From Streptomyces aurantiogriseus (lineage in GTDB: Bacteria > Actinomycetota > Actinomycetes > Streptomycetales > Streptomycetaceae), in contig NZ_BMSX01000019.1 in the NCBI RefSeq assembly GCF_014649375.1, positions 124,001 to 188,000 on the forward strand: DNA of 64,000 nt. The letters are read 5' to 3'. Positions 16,578-24,384 of the stretch are shown here, in pieces. A program made the translations under genes and the position numbers. How positions within the stretch are numbered: the stretch's first letter is position 1; each line of letters starts with the position of its first letter. The notes below the pieces were generated by a model. That model saw nothing but the letters and a program-made list of their open reading frames with translations. It had not been told where the DNA came from and made no database searches.

Positions 16578-18725
16578 GTGAATCCCCTGACCACCAGCGC
16601 GTTCGACCTTCCCGACCGCCTCTCCCCCAAAGCCGACCCGATGCTGATCGCCGGCGACGAGCGGCACTTCGCGGCCATCGCGGAGTGCCTCGAGCAGGCG
16701 ATCACCGAACTGTCCGACCGCCTCGACGCCGAGCGCAGGGCGCCTGGCGGCATCGGCCGGCAGGCGATGGACCGGGACATGGAGATCCACCGGCTGACGG
16801 GTCGTCTGCGCGCCTTGCGGCGCTTCGGTTTGGACCTGTGCCTCGGACACATGGTCAGCGCGGACGACCCTGAACCCGTGTACGTCGGACGACTTGGCCT
16901 TACGGACAGCTCAGGTCGTCGGCTGCTGATCGACTGGCGTACCCCCGCGGCTGAGCCGTTCTTCGCGGCGACCCACGCCAACCCGATGGGACTGGCGAGC
17001 CGCCGCAGGTACCGCTGGACACGCGGCCGGATCAGCGACTACTGGGACGAGGTGTTCACCGCGGACGGGCTTGACGGGCACGCCGCGCTCGACGACCAGT
17101 CCGCCTTCATCGCCAGCCTGGGCAGCAGCCGGTCGGCCCGGATGCGAGACGTGCTCGCCACCATCCAGGCCGACCAGGACGCCATCATCCGGGCGGGATC
17201 CCACGGCACTCTCGTCGTCGACGGCGGTCCGGGTACGGGCAAGACCGTTGTCGCTCTGCACCGCTCCGCCTACCTCCTCTACTCCGACCCTCGCCTTGGT
17301 CACCGTCGGGGCGGCGTGCTGTTCGTCGGTCCGCACCGGCCCTACCTGGCCTATGTCGCCGACGTGCTGCCCAGCCTCGGGGAGGAGGGCGTGCAGACCT
17401 GCACTCTGCGGGACCTCGTCGCCGAGGGAGCCGAAGCAGCGGTCGAGGCGGACCCGGACGTGGCCCTGCTGAAGTCGTCCGCGGACATGGTGAAGGCGAT
17501 CGAGAAGGGCGTCCGGTTCTACGAGGAGCCGCCCACCGAGGGGATGACGGTCACCACCTCCTGGTCCGACATCTGGCTGAGCGCAGACAACTGGGCCGAG
17601 GCGTTCGAGGCGGCAGAACCCGGTACTCCGCACAACGAGGCGCGCGACCAGATCTGGGAGGAACTGGTCACGATCCTGATGGACAAGCACGACGGCGATG
17701 TCTCGCGCGACCAGTTCCGCAGGTCGCTGCTGCATGACAAGGAGCTGATCGGGACCCTCAACCGCGCCTGGCCGCTGCTCGAAGCGGCCGACCTCGTCGG
17801 AGACTTGTGGTCGGTACCCGCCTACCTGCGGATGTGCGCTCCCTGGCTCAGCCCCGAAGACGTTCGGAAGCTGCAGCGTGCGGACGCCCAGGCCTGGACG
17901 GTGTCCGACCTGCCGCTCCTGGACGCGGCACAGCAGCGGCTCGGCGACCCGGAGGCGTCGCGGCGCAAGCGTCGGCACGAGGCCGCGGTCGCCGCCGAAC
18001 GCGAGCGCATGGCCGGCGTCATCGACAACGTGCTCGCAGCCGATGACGACGGCGAGGGCGCGGTGACGATGCTGCGAGGACGGGACCTGCAGGACAGCCT
18101 GATCGACGAGACCGCCCTGCCCGGCACCGAACCGGATCTGCTCGCCGGCCCGTTCGCGCACGTCGTCGTGGACGAGGCTCAGGAACTGACCGACGCGGAG
18201 TGGCAGATGCTGCTGCTCCGCTGCCCGTCCCGGAGCTTCACCATCGTCGGGGACCGCGCCCAGGCCAGGCACGGCTTCACGGAGTCGTGGCAGGAACGGC
18301 TCGAGCGGATCGGCCTCGACCGGATCGACGTGGCCTCCCTGAGCATCAACTACCGGACGCCGGAAGAAATCATGGCGGAAGCCGAGCCGGTCATCCGGGC
18401 CGAGCTCCCGGACGCCAACGTGCCGACCTCCATCCGCGGCAGCGACGTCCCCGTCGTCCACGGATCCGTCGCGGATCTGGACTCGATCCTCGACACCTGG
18501 CTCGCCGCACATGCCGACGGAATCGCCTGCGTCATCGGCGATCCCACGTTCCCGGCGACATCGCGCGTCCGGTCGCTGACCCCGGAGCTGTCCAAGGGGC
18601 TGGAGTTCGACCTGGTCGTCCTCGTCGACCCGGAGGAGTTCGGCAAGGGCATCGAAGGAGCGGTCGACCGCTATGTCGCGATGACCCGGGCGACCCAGCA
18701 ACTCGTCATCCTCACGAGCTCCTGA
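16578..18725 (+). CDS. helR: RNA polymerase recycling motor HelR (HelD-like)
   Basis: The 715-residue UvrD/HelD-like ATPase starts at GTG 16578. It has an N-terminal helical arm (residues ~1-110, ERHFAAIAECLEQAITELSD), Walker A GGPGTGKT at residues 216-223, a Walker B-like VVDEAQELTDAEW near residue 530, and superfamily I helicase motifs to the C-terminus (SINYRTPEEIM, GLEFDLVVLVDPEEF, YVAMTRATQQL). HelR proteins bind RNA polymerase and dislodge rifamycins, giving tolerance in Streptomyces. The RAE 209 bp upstream supports this identification over a generic DNA helicase. Upstream in-frame codons back to 16323 are not protein-like in this frame. Confidence 0.9.
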   Translation: MNPLTTSAFDLPDRLSPKADPMLIAGDERHFAAIAECLEQAITELSDRLDAERRAPGGIGRQAMDRDMEIHRLTGRLRALRRFGLDLCLGHMVSADDPEPVYVGRLGLTDSSGRRLLIDWRTPAAEPFFAATHANPMGLASRRRYRWTRGRISDYWDEVFTADGLDGHAALDDQSAFIASLGSSRSARMRDVLATIQADQDAIIRAGSHGTLVVDGGPGTGKTVVALHRSAYLLYSDPRLGHRRGGVLFVGPHRPYLAYVADVLPSLGEEGVQTCTLRDLVAEGAEAAVEADPDVALLKSSADMVKAIEKGVRFYEEPPTEGMTVTTSWSDIWLSADNWAEAFEAAEPGTPHNEARDQIWEELVTILMDKHDGDVSRDQFRRSLLHDKELIGTLNRAWPLLEAADLVGDLWSVPAYLRMCAPWLSPEDVRKLQRADAQAWTVSDLPLLDAAQQRLGDPEASRRKRRHEAAVAAERERMAGVIDNVLAADDDGEGAVTMLRGRDLQDSLIDETALPGTEPDLLAGPFAHVVVDEAQELTDAEWQMLLLRCPSRSFTIVGDRAQARHGFTESWQERLERIGLDRIDVASLSINYRTPEEIMAEAEPVIRAELPDANVPTSIRGSDVPVVHGSVADLDSILDTWLAAHADGIACVIGDPTFPATSRVRSLTPELSKGLEFDLVVLVDPEEFGKGIEGAVDRYVAMTRATQQLVILTSS

Positions 18726-18960
18726 TGTCGGCCGGGTGGGGACCTGCCGGGTGATCAATGGGCGCTGCCGGCAGCCCCTCCACGACCCGTTCCGCTCTGG
18801 CGACGTCAGGAAGTCCGGGCAGTGGTGCTGAGCAGGTTGCAGGCCCCTTCTCCTTGGCCCCCGGCTCAACTCCCCCTCGTCACACACGGTTCATCCGCTG
18901 TGGCGGGTGGGGAGGCCAGGGGCCGGGAGCGGGCAGTCCCTCCGCCGCCACCGGTGCGAC

Positions 18961-19077
18961 GTGCGACCGGTGCGACCGGTGCAACCGGTGCAACCGGTGC
19001 AACCGGTGCAACCGGTGCAACCGGTGCAACCGGTGCAACCGGTGCAACCGGTGCAACCGGTGCAACCGGTGCAACCG
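18961..19077. repeat. 13-copy 9-bp tandem repeat in a gene-free region
   Basis: Thirteen head-to-tail 9-bp units occur here: two of GTGCGACCG, then eleven of GTGCAACCG, with a partial unit before them. Because the unit is a multiple of three, all six frames stay open and encode tripeptide repeats (for example Gly-Ala-Thr or Cys-Asn-Arg forward). None has a convincing start and ribosome site. The surrounding 18726-19179 stretch, between helR and a glycosyltransferase remnant, shows no recognisable gene. Confidence 0.9.
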
Positions 19078-19179
19078 TGAGCGTACGTCCGGCCGGCCAG
19101 GCCGCCGAGTCGCGCACGCGTCCGGTGACCACCCTGCCCGGCGGCCCGTCGCCGACGGCCCATCGGCGCGGCACGGCAT

Positions 19180-19637
19180 GTCGAGATCACCAACGCTGGG
19201 CGCGGTGGGCGGCATTTTCTACGGTGACCCCGGCGGTGGCCTCCTCGGCCAGCTTCAGCGCAACGAGTACCTCCGCTACAGCCGGGACATCGCCCGCCGC
19301 CTGGACCGGGTCATGGTGCTCACCGGAACGGCCTCCGCGATCAGCGTGCTTGCGCTGCGCGATGTGGCCGCCGCCCGCGGCACCGTCCTGCCGGGCACAC
19401 GGGGGCAGGTCTACGACACGCTCGCCCTCACCGAGGACAACGAGCTCACGCTCGCTCTGAAGACCCTCGGCTGGAAACTGACCTACCCGTCGACCTGCCG
19501 TGTAACCAACGGAGATCATGCCCAGCTGGCGCGACCTGTGGCGGCAGCGTATGCGCTGGCAGCGCGGCGCACTGGACAACCTGCGCCACTACGGGCTCAC
19601 CGGCACCACCCTGCACTACTGGGTGACACCCGGCTGA
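19180..19637 (+). pseudogene. Family 2 glycosyltransferase remnant
   Basis: This is the middle of a processive GT2 (cellulose/poly-GlcNAc synthase-like) enzyme. The first segment reads GAVGGIFYGDPGGGLLGQLQ, then RVMVLTGTASAISVLALRDV and DTLALTEDNELTLALKTLGW (the TED motif). After a shift near 19510 the second segment reads MPSWRDLWRQRMRWQRGALD, which includes the QxxRW motif. The N-terminal nucleotide-sugar site and C-terminal membrane part are missing. It ends at TGA 19635 and directly follows the 9-bp minisatellite. It cannot be functional. Confidence 0.75.
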
Positions 19638-19754
19638 CAGCAGGGCAGCGCCCCATCGCAGTCAACAACCCTGCGGCTGCCGGGAATTGAGAATCGTCAG
19701 GGTGTGCTCGCCCGCGGGTCCGGACCGAAGTCAGGTGTGCGGCTCGGGTCGGTC

Positions 19755-20885
19755 TCACAGTAGTCGGACGTCGGCTTCGGGAAGCTTCGCCCACCAATGG
19801 TGGTAGCGACGGTAGACCGCCGCCTCGCGGTCGCCGAGGAGTGTTGTCAGGGACTGAGCCTCCGCGGCGAGTCCGTCCCAGGCGGCGGGCGCCAGAGAGT
19901 GGAAGGCCGTGGCCTCGATGCCGCCGTCCACCGGACGCCACACACCGGCGACATGGCCGTCCACCAGCAGGGTGGGCAGTACATCGCCGTTACTGCGGAT
20001 CACCAACGGACGGTAGGCCGGGGGGATCACGCGGCTGCGGTCGGCGTAGGCCAGCAGAATGCTGTCCCACATCGCCATGAGCCGGGGTGGTGCGGGGGTT
20101 TCCGCCGGCGGCCGGTGGGCGCCCGGGAGGTCGAACAGCGTACTGCCGTCCGGTCCTTGGAGCCGCTCGAGGGCGCTGCCCAGAGCGCGCAGCGCCTGGC
20201 GGACGTCTGTCCGCCGCACCATGGCGAACTGCGCCATGTCCGCCACCGAGGCGGGCCCGAACCCTGCCACATAGCGCAGGATCAGGGTCTGCAGCGCCTG
20301 CAGCCTCACTTCCCGTCCCGTGGGGACAGGCCCGGTCCCAGCTGTGATGAAGGACGGTCTGGGGCCGAATGACCAGGACGCATCCGTCGGGACGTGGTGC
20401 AGCGGCGCGTACGCCTTCATCCCCCACCACGCCCCGTCCTTCTTCTCGACGCCGAGCCGTTCTTCGATCCACGCCTGCATCTGTGCCGAGGTCCGCGGCC
20501 GGCCGGCGAAGGCCAGCAGCTCCGGCACCAGCTCGTCGGCGTCCGCGGGGGTCAGCCCAGCGGCTGCGAAGCGGGAGCCGAGCCGGGAGGCGTACAGCGT
20601 GGGCTGCATCGCCGCGCGGAAGACCCAGTAGTCCTCCGCGTGCACAGCGTGCAGGGTGATCCGCATCAGGGTCGCCTTGACCACCGAACGCCCGGTGAAG
20701 GCGGCATCCAGCTCGTCCGGAGTGAAACCGGTGAGCCGGTTCCACAGTGCGAGGTACGGCGAGGCCGGGTCCTGCGCCTGCAGCGCGACCACGCGTCGCA
20801 CTCCGTCGGAAACTGTCAGCGACTCCCGCTCCAGCAGCAGTTGGCGGCTGAGGGTCGCCCGGTTGAGTTCGCGCGCGGTGATCAT
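19755..20885 (-). CDS. Winged-helix DNA-binding domain protein
   Basis: The 376-residue product belongs to the AlkZ/YcaQ-like winged-helix superfamily (HTH_42), whose characterised members are DNA glycosylases or DNA-binding proteins. It opens MITARELNRATLSRQLLLER and contains VVALQAQDPASPYLALWNRL, the family signature with a Q-x-Q motif (residues ~32-36), then LMRITLHAVHAEDYW. The ATG at 20885 matches the usual start; a longer frame to 20951 is not needed. The gene is intact. Just upstream lies a 39-bp tandem duplication. A DNA-repair role is inference. Confidence 0.8.
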   Translation of the reverse strand: MITARELNRATLSRQLLLERESLTVSDGVRRVVALQAQDPASPYLALWNRLTGFTPDELDAAFTGRSVVKATLMRITLHAVHAEDYWVFRAAMQPTLYASRLGSRFAAAGLTPADADELVPELLAFAGRPRTSAQMQAWIEERLGVEKKDGAWWGMKAYAPLHHVPTDASWSFGPRPSFITAGTGPVPTGREVRLQALQTLILRYVAGFGPASVADMAQFAMVRRTDVRQALRALGSALERLQGPDGSTLFDLPGAHRPPAETPAPPRLMAMWDSILLAYADRSRVIPPAYRPLVIRSNGDVLPTLLVDGHVAGVWRPVDGGIEATAFHSLAPAAWDGLAAEAQSLTTLLGDREAAVYRRYHHWWAKLPEADVRLL

Positions 20886-20930
20886 CACAGTGCAGGATTC
20901 TGCCCCGTCCCGCACCGGCCGGCGCCCCGG

Positions 20931-21008
20931 TGGATCCAAGTTCGGCGACACGAATCCGCGTCAGTCAAGTGGATCCAAGTTCGGCGACACGAATCCGCGT
21001 CAGTCAAG
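20931..21008. repeat. Exact 39-bp tandem duplication
   Basis: Two identical 39-bp units, 20931-20969 and 20970-21008, each begin TGGATCCAAGTTCGGCGACA and end GCGTCAGTCAAG. They sit in the promoter region of the reverse-strand winged-helix gene and after the end of the upstream membrane protein gene. Each reverse-strand unit contains a TTGACT, so the duplication may also double a -35-like element. Confidence 0.9.
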
Positions 21009-21028
21009 GTTGGACAGGTTGGACAGAG

Positions 21029-21667
21029 TCATACCGATCCGAGCAGGCCGTCGAGGATGCCCTCCTCGGCGAGGTAGAAGGCGAGACCGCCCACGGGAGC
21101 GAGCACGGCGCACAGCCAGTAGCGGTGCACACCGGCGCGCGCCAGATAGACGGTCAGGACAGCGGTGAGCAGCGCGCCGGCGGCCAGGAAGGCGGCCGCC
21201 TCTCCCCAGTGACGAAGCGCGAGACCCAGCCAGAGCGCCTCCCCCAGCACCACCATCGCGATGACCGCCCCGGCCACCGCCCGCACGTCCCCCCGCCCAC
21301 GCCGTACGGTCCACCCGGCCCACGCCAGCAGCGGCCCTCCGGCCAGCCCCGTCACCGACCACACGGCGGCGGCTCCAAGCCCTGCGGCCCCGAATGTGTC
21401 CCCGAGTGTGGACGCCGTGTAGTAGCCACCGCAGGTGGCGAGCATCATCAGCGCCCCGCCGCAGACAGCGAGCGTTCGGGCACGGATCAGCGCACCGGCC
21501 ACGGCAGTCCAGATGATCCAGGTGGACACCGAGTTGGTCGCCCGCTCCAACAGCGGTGTCGTCCCGTGCAGGCCATACGTGGCCCAGCCGAGCAGCAGCC
21601 CGAAGGCCACGGACGAGGCGAGGACGGTGACGGGGGTGTCGCGACGGGACGCGGTTGCAGTAGCCAT
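21029..21667 (-). CDS. Multi-pass membrane protein (DUF6518-like)
   Basis: The 212-residue hydrophobic protein has about six transmembrane segments (VTVLASSVAFGLLLGWATYG, TLAVCGGALMMLATCGGYYT, VAGAVIAMVVLGEALWLGLA and AAAFLAAGALLTAVLTVYLA among them). A C-terminal half with VLAPVGGLAFYLAEEGILDG resembles the Streptomyces DUF6518 family of unknown function. Its promoter region carries a striking dyad of three GTATAC-like hexamers. It has no enzymatic motif. Confidence 0.7.
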   Translation of the reverse strand: MATATASRRDTPVTVLASSVAFGLLLGWATYGLHGTTPLLERATNSVSTWIIWTAVAGALIRARTLAVCGGALMMLATCGGYYTASTLGDTFGAAGLGAAAVWSVTGLAGGPLLAWAGWTVRRGRGDVRAVAGAVIAMVVLGEALWLGLALRHWGEAAAFLAAGALLTAVLTVYLARAGVHRYWLCAVLAPVGGLAFYLAEEGILDGLLGSV

Positions 21668-21676
21668 GCCGGAGCA

Positions 21677-21708
21677 CTATACACAGAGCGTATACGCGTG
21701 ATGTATAG
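21677..21708. promoter_or_regulatory. Three-part dyad operator (GTATAC-type)
   Basis: CTATAC (21677), GTATAC (21690) and GTATAG (21703) are spaced exactly 13 bp centre to centre. The whole array is palindromic about the middle hexamer. It lies 10-41 bp upstream of the membrane protein ATG on the reverse strand, covering the expected promoter. It fits a repressor of the GntR or TetR type, but no regulator gene is adjacent. Confidence 0.6.
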
Positions 21709-21903
21709 CGGCGGGTCGACAGTTGTTCGTCCGCGCCCCGCGCTCGGTCGAACTCGCCGCTGTGTTTGCCGGGACACCCGCCATCGGCACGCGTCCGTGA
21801 CGGCAGGTCGGCGCAGACATGCGCGAGACCGGCGGTACGTCCTTTCCCCCACCGACGCCGAGAGGTTCTGGAGAAGAAGCTGGCTGTCAGCCACTTCCGA
21901 GGG

Positions 21904-22350
21904 TCACATGTCGCCGAGGACAGTGCCGTAGGTCCGCCCCTTGAGGAAGGCGAACTCGTCGATGCCGGGGAATGGTGGCACGGACGCCGGCCCGGTTCGC
22001 GTCCGCCGCCCGCCGAACTCCCAGTCATGGACCTCGATGTCGGCATACCGGTCCGGCGTCAGGACGGTGCCTGCCATGTCGGGTCCGCGGCTCGGAGCAG
22101 TACCGCCGTACCGAGCCAGGTGGCGCCGTCGCCGGACAGCAGCGGCCCGTGCGCGATCAGCTCGTCCCGGTCGGGCGGCACGACGTGGTCGGCGGTCGGC
22201 CTGCCGCCGTCGCCGGCGAAGGTCGGGCAAGCGAGCGATCATCTCCGCCGCATGGTGGTCCAGGTAGGACCAGTGCGCTTCCAGCAGCTCGTCGCGCAAC
22301 GTGACGGAGCGGGCCGATCCGACGCGGTGAGCCGGCCGGCGACAGCGAGC
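21904..22350 (-). pseudogene. YciI-related protein remnant
   Basis: The reverse strand carries pieces of a YCII-like protein in alternating frames: TLRDELLEAHWSYLDHHAAE in one, PPDRDELIAHGPLLSGDGAT and WLGTAVLLRAADP in another, and VLTPDRYADIEVHDWEFGGR back in the first, ending at TGA 21904. At least two indels (near 22220 and 22095) break the frame. YciI proteins are small, of largely unknown enzymatic role. The remaining 195 bp to the dyad operator hold nothing recognisable. Confidence 0.6.
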
Positions 22351-22409
22351 CATGTCCGCCCGGGCCTTCCACGTTCCGTGAACGCGGGGGCCCGGGCCGG
22401 CTCGGGCAG

Positions 22410-23123
22410 TCAGCGGGCCGTGGCGAAGTCCTGCGTCCAGTAGTTGCCGGGCTGGGCGAGACCGACGCCGATCTCCTTGAAACCGCAGTTCAGGATATTG
22501 CGTTTGTGGCCGGGGCTGGACATCCAGCCCGCCATCACCTTCTCGGGGGTGGCGTATCCGTAGGCGACGTTCTCGCCATAGGTGCTCCAGCTGTATCCGG
22601 CCCGCGTGATCCGTTCGCCCGGGTTCGAACCGTCGGAGCCCGTGTGCGACATGTTCTGGTGGCTCGCCATGTCCGCGCTGTGGCCCTGGGCGGCCTTGGA
22701 GAGCGTCGCGTTCAGGGTCACCGGGGAGCAACCGGCCTTGCTGCGCTCGCTGTTGACCAGGGCCACGATGCGAGACACGGCGGAGGATGCGGGGGCCGCC
22801 GTGCCGGTGGCGCTCGGCGACGGGGCGGAGGATGCGGGGGGCTCAGCGGGCGCCGTCGAGGCCGGCGCGGTGGCCGCCGGCGAAGCGGGCGCCGAGGGCT
22901 GCGAGGTCGGCTTGGCGCCCTTCCACCGCTCGTTCTGGGACGCGTTGGCCCAGTTCTTCCACCGAGCGTGGGAGTCGTCCTTCCACCGAGCGGAGGACTC
23001 GGCGCTCTCAGCGCCCTGATCGTTCACACAGGCCATGGCGGCGGACGGTACTGCCAGCGTGCTCAGCGCGACGGCGGCGATGACTATGTGCCGACGGCGC
23101 GTCGTCCTGCGGTGCTTGCTCAT
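22410..23123 (-). CDS. Secreted CAP/SCP-domain protein
   Basis: The 237-residue product starts at ATG 23123 with a GAGG eight bases before it. It has a twin-basic signal peptide (KHRRTTRRRHIVIAAVALST, cleaved near AMA-C). A W-K-rich segment (ARWKDDSHARWKNWA) follows, then a Pro/Ala/Ser linker at about residues 70-115 and a C-terminal CAP domain. CAP signatures include AAQGHSADMASHQNMSHTG, TYGENVAYGY and GWMSSPGHKRNILN. Bacterial CAP proteins are extracellular with mostly unknown function. The longer frame to 23489 has no ribosome site. Confidence 0.88.
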   Translation of the reverse strand: MSKHRRTTRRRHIVIAAVALSTLAVPSAAMACVNDQGAESAESSARWKDDSHARWKNWANASQNERWKGAKPTSQPSAPASPAATAPASTAPAEPPASSAPSPSATGTAAPASSAVSRIVALVNSERSKAGCSPVTLNATLSKAAQGHSADMASHQNMSHTGSDGSNPGERITRAGYSWSTYGENVAYGYATPEKVMAGWMSSPGHKRNILNCGFKEIGVGLAQPGNYWTQDFATAR

Positions 23124-23690
23124 GCGAACCTCGCTCGATCGTTTCGAGTGCGCCTCCGGTGGGCTCGGCTTTACACGGACGCTGTGACAGACGCTGTGCT
23201 TGACCTGCGGTGACGCCTTCTGGGGGCCGTCATTGTTGAACCCGGGTGAGCGAGCGGGCAACGAGGGCTTGCCACTATCCGGCCTAGTAGCGAACGGTTG
23301 CTCTTGAATCCGGCACAGGGTTGTGCTGACCCGGCCCACCGGAACACAAGCAGGGACTGACGCAACGTCAGGAGAGGGGCCATGTCGGGCGGTCGACGCG
23401 AAGGGAGCCAGTCGAATTCGCACGATCGGATCAAGTGCGCCGTATGTCTGCTTCCGTGCGCCACATCCCCTATGTCGCCCGAAGGCCATGTACTACCGAA
23501 CGACGTTGATGCGGGAAGCCCGCGTGACGGATGTCACGGCGAACCACCGCAACCCTTTCCGCCGCAGGCACCCACAGCCGGGCCGCACTTCGCATATCGG
23601 GCTCTGCACCCCAAAGGGTATGACCTCACTCAGGGCACCGTCGCGGGCGCCGTGGAAAGCGACCGGAGGCAGGGATTGTCCCCACCCAGG
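23124..23690. other. Gene-free stretch between CAP and flavin reductase genes
   Basis: No convincing gene is seen in these 567 bp. A forward ATG at 23382 has a fair GGAG site, but its frame runs antisense through the flavin reductase gene and is not protein-like. A GTGAC-N4-GTCAC dyad lies at 23524. Confidence 0.5.
23524..23537. promoter_or_regulatory. Crp-like dyad
   Basis: GTGACGGATGTCAC is a 5-bp inverted repeat with a four-base spacer and fits the GTG-N6-GNCAC form reported for Streptomyces Crp sites. The nearest gene start, that of the CAP gene, is 400 bp away, so its target is unclear. Confidence 0.35.
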
Positions 23691-24188
23691 TCAGTCGATC
23701 GGGTGCCCCGGGTCGATCGTGAGGGCGTCCGCAAGGCGCAGCAGCTGCCGGCCGCCGGACTTCTCCCGCCCGCCGGACTGCACCGGGTCCAGGACGAAAC
23801 CGACGTGGTCGCCCCCATCGATGCGCTGCTCGATCCTGCCCACGAACCAGGCGGCCGCGTCCTTCAGGACGACAGCCCCGCCGTGCTCCTGTGTCCAGCG
23901 GATGCGCGCGAACTTGTCCACCCGGTCGCCGGTCTCGCCGCCGAACAGGGCAGCCAGCCCGTACTGCTGCGGCGCCAGCAGATGGACGGCGAGGAAGTCG
24001 GCGCAACGGGCCACCTGATAAGTCCGGTTGACCTTCGACAGCCACACCACGAACCGCACCGGCCGAATGGAGCACTGCGAAGCAAACCCCACGAGACAGC
24101 CCGCCCGCTCACCGTCCGCCACCGCCGTCACGATGCACAGATCGGGGTTCAGCCGGCCGACGAAGACGTCCATGTCCGCCATGCCCAT
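23691..24188 (-). CDS. Flavin reductase-like FMN-binding protein
   Basis: The 165-residue protein of the flavin reductase (split beta-barrel) family reads LCIVTAVADGERAGCLVGFA at the N-terminus, the usual FMN-binding strand-loop. It continues with CADFLAVHLLAPQQYGLAAL, FGGETGDRVDKF and HVGFVLDP. Such proteins supply reduced flavin to monooxygenases or act as F420/FMN-dependent reductases. No partner oxygenase is adjacent. The ATG at 24188 gives the family length. Confidence 0.8.
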   Translation of the reverse strand: MGMADMDVFVGRLNPDLCIVTAVADGERAGCLVGFASQCSIRPVRFVVWLSKVNRTYQVARCADFLAVHLLAPQQYGLAALFGGETGDRVDKFARIRWTQEHGGAVVLKDAAAWFVGRIEQRIDGGDHVGFVLDPVQSGGREKSGGRQLLRLADALTIDPGHPID

Positions 24189-24384
24189 CCTCCCTCAAAG
24201 CCCTGCGGCATCCCTCCACGTACCCGGCAAGGACCCAGACACCACCAGCACCTCACCCTGTCGCCGTTTGTAACCGACCTGTCACGGCCGGGCACGACGG
24301 CACAACTCCCCTACGGCACCCCGTGTCGAACGGGGTGTCGGTAAACGGAGAAATACCCAGCAATGGGGAAACGGGGATCAATAC

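Noticed and set aside
16911..18887. A 658-residue reverse-strand frame over helR
   Set aside because: It lies antisense to a gene with clear ATPase motifs and shows no recognisable domain; it is a GC-frame artefact.
18961..19077. CRISPR array
   Set aside because: The units are 9 bp with no spacers between them and no cas gene is near; it is a simple tandem repeat.
18758..19690. A Cys-Asn-Arg repeat protein of 310 residues
   Set aside because: The repeat keeps all frames open, there is no ribosome site, and the second half is part of a frameshifted glycosyltransferase.
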